From: Citrobacter sp. RHB25-C09
Lineage (GTDB): Bacteria; Pseudomonadota; Gammaproteobacteria; Enterobacterales; Enterobacteriaceae
Length of the DNA: 64,000 nt
NCBI RefSeq assembly: GCF_013836145.1
Contig: NZ_CP057483.1
Span: forward strand, 3,286,001 to 3,350,000
Direction: 5' to 3'
Shown: one piece after another, positions 1 to 4,967 of the stretch
How the letters are laid out: each line of letters starts with the position of its first letter
How positions within the stretch are numbered: the first letter of the stretch is position 1
The notes under the pieces: generated by a model
What the model saw: only the letters and a program-made list of their open reading frames with translations
Database searches by the model: none
Told to the model about the DNA's origin: nothing
Position numbers and translations under genes: made by a program

Positions 1-173
1 TAGCTTTGCGTGTCGCAAAACATCATCAAAAATCCTCCCCTTTCGACTCGCCTGAGACATGCGCTTGTACATATCGACAGCCTGAAATGCCCCCCCTGCG
101 CCACTGCCGCAGTAAAGCCCTGCCGGACTAGTTCTTCTCGAACGTGCTTTTCGATAAATTCGATGTGGTTCAT
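1..173 (-). pseudogene. Small prophage early protein, partial, probable frameshift in a G tract
   Basis: The reading frame begins at the ATG at 171-173 (minus strand), 12 bases beyond the ydaT-like stop, preceded by a GAGGGGAA ribosome-binding site, and reads MNHIEFIEKHVREELVRQGF. It is open to the window edge. At 90-96 it crosses a run of seven G (coding sense). With an eighth G the downstream frame reads AFQAVDMYKRMSQASRKGRI, which looks like a real phage protein; the frame as given turns into Cys/Arg-rich sequence. I infer a one-base indel, either a true mutation or a sequencing error. Function unknown. Confidence 0.5.
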
Positions 174-185
174 CGCTGTTTCCCC

Positions 186-725
186 TCACATCGCACCCAG
201 CATCATCTGCACCATTTCCATCAGCGGACCGGTTAACCCAGGGTCAACGCGGTACATCTCCACAATCCCCTCACTCAGCTCTTTCAGCTTCTGATGACGC
301 GGCGCATCCATTGCGACAGCTATCTTCGCTTCGCTGGTTTCCTTCTCCATACGTGCCAGGCGAGCCATGATGTTGTCCTCTGGCAGCAGGCGGTTGCGAA
401 ACTCAATCGGCAGAACCGCGAGGATTGCCGGAGTCAGCTGGCGAACGTTCTCGCGGTACCGTTCGCTGTTGAAATGGTTGTCCAGGAAGCGGAACAGCTT
501 CTGGCGTTTTCGGCTGAGGTCACCAGAGAAAGTGATCTCGTCACCCCCTTGCGCCCGGTACTCTTCGATGATCAGAGCCGTAACTACGTCCTGACCATCT
601 ACACCCGCCCACGCACGAACGGCATCGCGGATCTGGTCATGTTTATCTACCGAAACAGGTTGATTGCGATTTATCATCGCAGCCGGTTGATATCCGATAT
701 TTTGATGAAGTGACAGTGACTGCAT
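186..725 (-). CDS. ydaT: YdaT-family prophage protein
   Basis: This 179-residue cytoplasmic protein resembles Rac prophage YdaT, aligning by eye over the segment around DQIRDAVRAWAGVDGQDV and the later KLFRFLDNHF...LTPAILAVLP region. In Rac, YdaT is toxic when overproduced and is repressed in lysogens by RacR; a CII-like role in phage development has been proposed for the ydaS/ydaT pair. It begins 2 bases after the ydaS-like gene, so the two are one leftward early transcript. It is longer at the N terminus than Rac YdaT; the Met at residue 17 is an alternative start. Family confidence moderate, function inferred. Confidence 0.65.
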   Translation of the reverse strand: MQSLSLHQNIGYQPAAMINRNQPVSVDKHDQIRDAVRAWAGVDGQDVVTALIIEEYRAQGGDEITFSGDLSRKRQKLFRFLDNHFNSERYRENVRQLTPAILAVLPIEFRNRLLPEDNIMARLARMEKETSEAKIAVAMDAPRHQKLKELSEGIVEMYRVDPGLTGPLMEMVQMMLGAM

Positions 726-727
726 GG

Positions 728-961
728 TTATGCCCTCGCCTCCTGAACTGGTAACCCATCCGTAGGGTTGAGGTACAAATCAGGGCGTAACTCATGTGGA
801 GTTACACCTGTAGCATTGAAAATAGGAATGACACGGTTAGCCGGTACGAATCCATTGTCACGGTGACGCCAGTGACTGACCGTCATTGGGGATACATTGA
901 GCTTTTCTGCTAAACGGGTTGCACCCCCTACGATGCATATTGCTTTATCAAGTGCTTTCAT
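728..961 (-). CDS. ydaS: YdaS-like Cro-type DNA-binding protein
   Basis: A 77-residue protein starting MKALDKAICIVGGATRLAEK, with a helix-turn-helix at about residues 12-40 (GATRLAEKLNVSPMTVSHWR), the usual form of YdaS/Cro regulators of lambdoid phages. I chose the ATG at 961 over the longer frame because it matches family length and falls after the leftward promoter at 989-1017. It is the first gene of the leftward early operon and is divergent from the repressor at 1065, the standard Cro position in a genetic switch. In a lysogen it should be off. Confidence 0.75.
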   Translation of the reverse strand: MKALDKAICIVGGATRLAEKLNVSPMTVSHWRHRDNGFVPANRVIPIFNATGVTPHELRPDLYLNPTDGLPVQEARA

Positions 962-988
962 ATTTGGCTCCAAGTAATAACGAACCAA

Positions 989-1017
989 ATTAAACATTAT
1001 GTTTATGTTCAAGTCAA
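989..1017 (-). promoter_or_regulatory. Leftward early promoter (Cro/ydaS side)
   Basis: On the minus strand there is a -35 TTGACT (1012-1017), a 17-base spacer and a -10 TTTAAT (989-994). The palindrome TAAACATAATGTTTA covers the spacer end and the -10, so a bound repressor would block polymerase. The same layout recurs at 3547-3575. Confidence 0.7.
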
Positions 1018-1052
1018 CATTATGAATGTTGAGGCGATAAACTTTTAGTTTA
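991..1052. promoter_or_regulatory. Phage operator cluster between ydaS and the repressor
   Basis: Three palindromes lie in the divergent intergenic region: TAAACATTATGTTTA (991-1005), CAACATTATGAATGTTG (1015-1031) and TAAACTTTTAGTTTA (1038-1052). The first and third share TAAAC/GTTTA arms. The first covers the leftward promoter and the third covers the repressor's own promoter, as expected for a lambdoid switch. Binding by the repressor at 1065-1460 is inferred. Confidence 0.65.
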
Positions 1053-1056
1053 GAAT
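1029..1056 (+). promoter_or_regulatory. Repressor maintenance promoter candidate
   Basis: A TTGAGG (1029-1034), 16-base spacer and TAGAAT (1051-1056) face the repressor. The expected transcription start falls only 1-3 bases before the ATG at 1065, which would give a leaderless or nearly leaderless mRNA as for lambda cI from pRM. There is no Shine-Dalgarno sequence before that ATG. Confidence 0.5.
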
Positions 1057-1064
1057 CTTGATAT

Positions 1065-1460
1065 ATGAGAAAAAACACACATCAAACAGATAACCCGCAG
1101 GTTCGGCGGTTAAATGAAATCATCGAGAAGAAGCGCATATCCAAAGCGGATATAGCGAGAATCTGTGGTGTGAGCGCACAATCAGTCAACAACTGGTTTG
1201 TCAGAGGAGCGATAGGAAAAAGCTCAGCAATAAAACTTGCCGATGCGCTAGGCGTAAGTCTTGAGTGGGTTCTAGGTCAGGACGTGGATGCTAAGGACGG
1301 TTTGAGACACGACGAACGGAGACTGTTGGAACTCTATAATCAACTCCCAAACGAAGAAGAACAACAGAACATGTTGCGGATCGTATCTCTGCGATTGAAA
1401 GAACTCGACGAACTGTACGCCAAGTATATGGGGCGGCGGATTAAGGGTGATACTGAGTAA
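1065..1460 (+). CDS. racR: Prophage repressor, RacR/DicA type
   Basis: A 131-residue XRE-family protein. The helix-turn-helix is at about residues 25-50 (ISKADIARICGVSAQSVNNW), followed by the conserved second part of the domain (IKLADALGVSLEWVLG). The short C terminus (LPNEEEQQNMLRIVSLRLKE) is a helical segment seen in RacR-like repressors; there is no LexA/CI-type Ser-Lys peptidase domain, so induction by RecA-stimulated self-cleavage is not expected. It is divergent from ydaS and co-oriented with the cargo genes after it. Expected role: maintain lysogeny by binding the palindromes at 991-1052 and 3513-3573. Confidence 0.8.
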   Translation: MRKNTHQTDNPQVRRLNEIIEKKRISKADIARICGVSAQSVNNWFVRGAIGKSSAIKLADALGVSLEWVLGQDVDAKDGLRHDERRLLELYNQLPNEEEQQNMLRIVSLRLKELDELYAKYMGRRIKGDTE

Positions 1461-1492
1461 GTAGCATCTGATGAAAATGGCGAGGGACATTA

Positions 1493-1684
1493 TTGAAAGC
1501 TGGCCTGTTTTTAATTTCCATCGCTGTTCTTTGCTTTACCTTCATTTTCATCTGGATCATGCTCATTGGTCCTGTGAATGGGCATGAAAAGACTTACTTT
1601 AAGGACTCAACAACTTTTGCGGTCATCGTTATGGCAGTGCTATTGATAGCATTCGTAGTGGTTACAGTAATGGTGTTATTGTGA
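1493..1684 (+). CDS. Small membrane protein downstream of the repressor
   Basis: A 63-residue frame from a TTG start, with two hydrophobic segments (about residues 4-27 and 42-62) separated by a short polar loop containing HEKTYFKD. It begins 32 bases after the repressor stop and is co-directional, the place occupied by rex-type lysogenic genes in lambda. No family recognised. The start is uncertain because TTG is weak and only a GAGGGA motif lies upstream; an overlapping frame from the ATG at 1471 lacks the hydrophobic pattern. Confidence 0.45.
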   Translation: MKAGLFLISIAVLCFTFIFIWIMLIGPVNGHEKTYFKDSTTFAVIVMAVLLIAFVVVTVMVLL

Positions 1685-1719
1685 AGCGGAAAAGTAAGTT
1701 TTGTGAGTTTTATCGCTAA

Positions 1720-1779
1720 CAACCAGAAGAAGAGCAACAAAATATGTACCGCATCTATGTGCTTTTCCTGAAGTCCTAG
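1720..1779 (+). pseudogene. C-terminal relic of a second repressor gene
   Basis: The frame reads QPEEEQQNMYRIYVLFLKS then stop, closely paralleling LPNEEEQQNMLRIVSLRLKE in the intact repressor at 1065-1460. No upstream remainder of a repressor is joined to it. I infer a leftover from a recombination that exchanged the immunity or cargo segment. Confidence 0.6.
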
Positions 1780-1932
1780 ATGTTTTTTTATTCTAAGCAC
1801 ATGAATCTTGGAAATAAAGGTGAGCTTCGTCTGTCAACAATCGCAGCCGCTACCATAGTGGGGTAGCTAAGTTGCTAACAACGATTTTGGATTATCTGTG
1901 TACGATGATGGTGGCTCGCGTGCATTTTGTGA

Positions 1933-1950
1933 GTTAATATATATGTTAAC
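1933..1950. promoter_or_regulatory. Palindrome before the TAC toxin gene, candidate operator
   Basis: GTTAATATATATGTTAAC is a near-perfect 18-base inverted repeat ending 13 bases before the toxin ATG at 1964. Toxin-antitoxin operons are usually autoregulated by antitoxin binding at such a palindrome; the XRE antitoxin at 2361 is the likely binder. The rest of 1780-1932 shows no supported gene (only a 21-codon frame at 1801-1866 without a ribosome-binding site). Confidence 0.45.
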
Positions 1951-1963
1951 TATGGATTAGTAG

Positions 1964-2371
1964 ATGGTTCAACATACATTTAAAGGTAACTGCTTCACAG
2001 TAACTCATTGTAATGGGGCTCTTAAAACGCTATCTGATGTCATCCGGAGCGTGACTCCAGCCAAAAAGCAAAAAACTATGGTAGTCAATCTTAGACTGCA
2101 AATAGAGCGATTAGCCTCTGGTAAGAGGACTCCCGACCTAAGTGTTAGAAAGGAGGGGGTTTTACCTTCTTACAATGGAAAACCCAGCAAAAATTTTTGG
2201 GCTATAAAGAAGATACCCATCAGAGGTTATTACTGGGAGTCAGAAAGAGTATTCATGACTTATTTCATAAGTCATTACATCTACAAGGATTTTGATGACC
2301 TAAGTGATTCTGATACCCAGAAGGTCCGTAACAACTGGGAACGAATCGAGAGAGGATTAGATGACTGTTGA
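1964..2371 (+). CDS. RelE/HigB-like toxin of a toxin-antitoxin-chaperone module
   Basis: A 135-residue protein. Its second half (FWAIKKIPIRGYYWESERVF, then FISHYIYKDFDDLSDSDTQK) has the basic, aromatic beta-strand and Lys-rich pattern of RelE/HigB ribosome-dependent mRNA interferases, ending in a helix like that of HigB toxins. The helix around LRLQIERLASGKR fits the same fold. The toxin-before-antitoxin order is that of HigBA. Its stop overlaps the antitoxin ATG by 11 bases, giving translational coupling. It lies in a lysogenically expressed position after the phage repressor. Toxicity and mRNA cleavage are inferred from family features only; no catalytic residue can be assigned with confidence. 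Confidence 0.65.
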   Translation: MVQHTFKGNCFTVTHCNGALKTLSDVIRSVTPAKKQKTMVVNLRLQIERLASGKRTPDLSVRKEGVLPSYNGKPSKNFWAIKKIPIRGYYWESERVFMTYFISHYIYKDFDDLSDSDTQKVRNNWERIERGLDDC

Positions 2372-2807
2372 CAACAATTCTGCAGGCGAAGTTTTCGAAC
2401 TTCCCTATGTCAGTGAAAGGGAGATGGCTTCCGAACGATTGGTGTTCAACACCACGGAGGATCTCCTACTAGCCATGCAAGATGCAGGCATCACCAAAGG
2501 TGAGCTTGCCAGGAAACTTGGTAAATCACCTTCCCATGTTTCGCAGCTGCTTGATGGAACCAGAAACATGACCCTGAGAACATTATCCGACATATCATAC
2601 GCACTGGGTGCTGAAGCAAGGGTCTCTGTTTTCAGAAATGGGGTTGATGTCTCACATCACATCATTCCACCATTAAGGCAATATGAGACTAGTGAACCCG
2701 AACTGAAAGATACTAGTGAAACAAAAATTGTGCGCTTTGTGATAGGAAGTAAGTTTGGCTCTAGCAACGACAACAATGATGTGGGTATTTTATGTTATCA
2801 GAGATAA
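2361..2807 (+). CDS. XRE-family antitoxin with C-terminal extension
   Basis: A 148-residue protein with an XRE helix-turn-helix at about residues 35-85 (ITKGELARKLGKSPSHVSQL, then TLRTLSDISYALG), as in HigA antitoxins. Residues about 92-148 form an extension with hydrophobic patches (IVRFVIGSKF, VGILCYQR). In the Mycobacterium tuberculosis HigBA-SecB TAC system such an extension is the chaperone-addiction segment that makes the antitoxin unstable unless a SecB-like chaperone holds it. Its start overlaps the toxin gene and its end overlaps the chaperone gene by 16 bases. Likely binds the palindrome at 1933-1950. Confidence 0.75.
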   Translation: MTVDNNSAGEVFELPYVSEREMASERLVFNTTEDLLLAMQDAGITKGELARKLGKSPSHVSQLLDGTRNMTLRTLSDISYALGAEARVSVFRNGVDVSHHIIPPLRQYETSEPELKDTSETKIVRFVIGSKFGSSNDNNDVGILCYQR

Positions 2808-3205
2808 GGCTCATTGAGGTCAGCACTAGCAACATACATTTCAAGCATACCCCTTTGAAAAGTGGTACTAATAGGGGCAATTTTGAAGCTGAGATCGGTG
2901 AGATTACTGTCGAAGCCGGTAAAAAATTAAAATCCGATGAAGCACTAAGTATAATTGAGATAACTGCTTCCCCAAAGGTTGTAGGTCTCAGCACGACCAG
3001 TGATGGGGCAATCCATGAAACGTTTAACCTGCAATTTGGTTTACGTTTAGTATTCACTTATCCAGACAGTATCGATTTAACACCAGAATTACTTGATGAA
3101 AACCGATGGTTCTTTGAATATAACGTAAAAATATTCTTTAAAACACAATGTGAACAAATACTTAAGCCAACAACTATCAAGAATATTGAGCTACCATTTG
3201 GGTAG
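2792..3205 (+). CDS. SecB-like chaperone of a TAC module
   Basis: A 137-residue protein. The opening (IRLIEVSTSNIHFKHTP) parallels the first strand of SecB and of Rv1957. The middle alternates beta-strand residues, and the end (ENRWFFEYNVKIFFKTQCEQ, then a Pro-rich PTTIKNIELPFG) matches the helix and following segment of SecB-like TAC chaperones. It is not the housekeeping secB. As third gene, overlapping the antitoxin by 16 bases, it should protect the antitoxin from aggregation and proteolysis; a phage that occupies or shuts off the chaperone would free the toxin. Related toxin-antitoxin-chaperone loci such as CmdTAC are known anti-phage systems. The fold assignment is by eye. Confidence 0.7.
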   Translation: MLSEIRLIEVSTSNIHFKHTPLKSGTNRGNFEAEIGEITVEAGKKLKSDEALSIIEITASPKVVGLSTTSDGAIHETFNLQFGLRLVFTYPDSIDLTPELLDENRWFFEYNVKIFFKTQCEQILKPTTIKNIELPFG

Positions 3206-3210
3206 AATCG

Positions 3211-3237
3211 ACCCGGCCACCGCGCCGGGTTTCTTTT
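3211..3237. terminator. Terminator after the TAC operon
   Basis: ACCCGGCCACCGCGCCGGGT forms a GC-rich hairpin followed by TTCTTTT. It lies 6 bases after the chaperone stop and between converging genes. Confidence 0.75.
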
Positions 3238-3239
3238 GC

Positions 3240-3434
3240 TTACCCTTTTCGCACTTCCTCAGCTGCAAACCTGAACACCTGTCGCCAAAAATCGTTCTGC
3301 TCAATATCCCCCAGCGACTCAAGCATTGAAATGATCGCCTCAGTAGTTGGCGCGTCTCCATGTGATATCAGATTCAGCGTCGCTCTACCTACCGCCTGAC
3401 ATACATCGTTGTAACCCACGTAGAACTTTTCCAT
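3240..3434 (-). CDS. Small prophage protein, FumD/DUF2767-like
   Basis: A 64-residue acidic protein beginning MEKFYVGYNDVCQAVGRATL. The pattern (an aromatic start, a xxVGRxxLxL core and a helical end) faintly recalls the FumD/DUF2767 family; I would not rely on it. It is transcribed leftward, converging on the TAC terminator, and is preceded by a usable GAGGGCGGG-like ribosome-binding site before 3434. Function unknown. Confidence 0.5.
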   Translation of the reverse strand: MEKFYVGYNDVCQAVGRATLNLISHGDAPTTEAIISMLESLGDIEQNDFWRQVFRFAAEEVRKG

Positions 3435-3512
3435 AGCCCGCCCTCATCGATTTTTTTATAACCACAAAATAGACCACAAAACATACTACTCGTGCCAACG
3501 AGCGCAACCAAC

Positions 3513-3575
3513 TAAACTTTTTGTTTATATAAAAACACTCATTATGTTGACACGCAAATAAACATTGTGTTTAAT
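3513..3575 (+). promoter_or_regulatory. Rightward early promoter with operators
   Basis: A -35 TTGACA (3547-3552), 17-base spacer and -10 TTTAAT (3570-3575) form a strong promoter facing the recE/recT operon. TAAACATTGTGTTTA (3559-3573) overlies spacer and -10, and TAAACTTTTTGTTTA (3513-3527) lies upstream. Both share arms with the operators at 991-1052, so one repressor probably shuts both early operons. Confidence 0.7.
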
Positions 3576-3828
3576 TACTCCATCAACACAACCACCAAAG
3601 CAGGACGCCCACGAAGTAGCCGTCCGGGGCATACGAAGACCGGAATGAGGTGGTGAGATTAACGCGCAGTAGGTTTGAAACGTTCCGCCAGCCTGGCGAC
3701 AAGGGCAAACACAGAAGTGAGCTTCGCGGTGGTGAATTGCAGAGTGAAAAAGCTCAACCGTGAAGATCAGCGCCGCGGCACCACCAGCGAAGTTCACTGA
3801 GTTCCAGCAACAAGGTATCGAGGGTGAG
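3576..3828 (+). other. Untranslated leader of the rightward early operon
   Basis: No coding frame is convincing. The stretch can form hairpins, for example GGACG at 3602-3606 with CGTCC at 3620-3624. No N-like antiterminator gene is visible before the first small genes, so an RNA-based antitermination element or none at all is possible; I cannot decide. Confidence 0.4.
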
Positions 3829-3918
3829 ATGGAAAAAGCATACGAGGAATATTTTGAAGGTCTCGCCGATGGCGAGGAAGCACTCAGTTTTGCAGAATTT
3901 AAAGAGGCTCTGTCATGA
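3829..3918 (+). CDS. 29-residue acidic phage protein
   Basis: ATG at 3829 with a GAGGGTGAG ribosome-binding site directly upstream. It encodes MEKAYEEYFEGLADG followed by EEALSFAEFKEALS, an acidic helical microprotein. Its TGA overlaps the next ATG (ATGA at 3915-3918), the first of three such overlaps in a row. No function recognised. Confidence 0.55.
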   Translation: MEKAYEEYFEGLADGEEALSFAEFKEALS

Positions 3919-4115
3919 AAACCGCGAATGCAATACCAAACAACGGTCGCGCCGTCCCAATGCGGAACATCCGTACCGGCGCAGCATGGCAGGTTTCATT
4001 CGACTACCGAGACGGCACCTACTGGCACGAACCGCAGGGAAATCTGCGCAACATTCGCCGCCCGTATGCCTCACGAACCATCGAACCGAATCTTGTACCT
4101 GCGGGGACACACTGA
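3915..4115 (+). CDS. Conserved lambdoid-prophage protein of unknown function
   Basis: A 66-residue basic protein beginning MKTANAIPNNGRAVPMRNIR, rich in Arg, Trp and Tyr (DYRDGTYWHEPQGN). I recall near-identical proteins in the early region of Gifsy/Rac-type prophages but know no function. It is coupled to its neighbours by 4-base overlap upstream and 1-base overlap downstream. Confidence 0.6.
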   Translation: MKTANAIPNNGRAVPMRNIRTGAAWQVSFDYRDGTYWHEPQGNLRNIRRPYASRTIEPNLVPAGTH

Positions 4116-4309
4116 TGGGAACTCTGTACGCATTAGTGCTGACGATCGCCATGGCAAACGGAGACTTCCAGGAAGGCATCATCGGCGTATACGGAAGCAA
4201 GGAACAGTGTGAATCCGCAGCCAGTGAGCAAAGCAGTATCACTGATTGTTATCCGCTCGAAGGTATCGTTCAAAACGGAGAGTTGCCAAAACACTTTAAG
4301 GACAGGTGA
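4115..4309 (+). CDS. DUF1482-family phage protein
   Basis: A 64-residue protein starting MGTLYALVLTIAMANGDFQE, with a hydrophobic N terminus and paired cysteines in the second half (EQCESAAS, TDCYPLEG). This pattern is that of the small DUF1482 family in lambdoid early operons. The start is set by overlap with the previous stop. It could be exported or membrane-associated; function unknown. Confidence 0.65.
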   Translation: MGTLYALVLTIAMANGDFQEGIIGVYGSKEQCESAASEQSSITDCYPLEGIVQNGELPKHFKDR

Positions 4310-4467
4310 TGAAAAAAGAATGTGGTTATTGCCACAAGCCTGTTGAAGAAGGCGCAGAAGTAAAGAGTACCCTGCTCTATCTCAACGGTACGCAACTGGC
4401 ACAGAAAGAAAAAGAATATTGCTCTAAACAATGCGCTGAATACGACCAGATGGCGCACGAAAGTTAA
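4309..4467 (+). CDS. YdaE-like small zinc-binding phage protein
   Basis: A 52-residue protein, MKKECGYCHKPVEEG at the start and YCSKQCAEYDQMAHES at the end. The CxxC...CxxxC spacing suggests a single zinc site, as described for YdaE of the Rac prophage. It starts in the TGATG overlap with the DUF1482 gene. Function unknown; possibly an inhibitor or adaptor expressed early after induction. Confidence 0.55.
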   Translation: MKKECGYCHKPVEEGAEVKSTLLYLNGTQLAQKEKEYCSKQCAEYDQMAHES

Positions 4468-4552
4468 TTAGTACCCCTGAAACATGAAATGAAAAATTCG
4501 CCATTAATTTGGCGCGGCTTCTTACACCCTTAATTTAATAACTGGAGATTTT

Positions 4553-4840
4553 ATGGAAATCGTAAAAATCGAAATAAACCTGAAAGCAGTGAATAAAGAA
4601 GTTGCTGTATTCAACTGCGAGAAGAAAGTATCAGGCGTTATTCATTCAGCCGAAACGGGTGTGGTCACGGTCATTCTCGACGGTGGCTATGTGTTCGGCA
4701 AGTTCGACTGTCCTCTCTGCGCTGTAGAGGCAATTTCAATGCTGTCCGTGAAAGTGAGTGATGGCGATAACGCCGGGTTTGGTAACTACCGCAGCTACAA
4801 GCTCGATTACTCAGAAAAAGTTTTCAGCACCGTTCATTAA
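4553..4840 (+). CDS. Prophage early protein of unknown function
   Basis: A 95-residue protein, MEIVKIEINLKAVNKEVAVF at the N terminus, predicted mostly beta, with a CPLC pair near residue 54. A good ribosome-binding site (CTGGAGA) precedes the ATG. It is the last gene before recE. Not recognised. Confidence 0.55.
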   Translation: MEIVKIEINLKAVNKEVAVFNCEKKVSGVIHSAETGVVTVILDGGYVFGKFDCPLCAVEAISMLSVKVSDGDNAGFGNYRSYKLDYSEKVFSTVH

Positions 4841-4845
4841 GAAAA

Positions 4846-4864
4846 AGCCCACACAAGGTGGGCT
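4846..4864 (+). terminator. Hairpin between the small genes and recE
   Basis: AGCCCAC and GTGGGCT pair around a 5-base loop just after the stop of the preceding gene. No T run follows, so it may be a weak terminator or an mRNA-processing or stabilising hairpin rather than a true stop. Confidence 0.35.
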
Positions 4865-4967
4865 TGCCCTGTCCGGTCTCACCGACCAAAGCGAACCGGA
4901 CATTCTACCTGGTAAAACCGAGGTGCAATTAAGGCGCCTCCATTCTACACGAAGTGAGGATAAAACA

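Noticed and set aside
1801..1866. 21-codon frame between the repressor relic and the toxin
   Set aside because: No ribosome-binding site and no recognisable pattern.
2792..3205. Housekeeping SecB export chaperone
   Set aside because: Sequence is far from SecB of enterobacteria and lacks its acidic C-terminal tail; it is embedded in a toxin-antitoxin operon.
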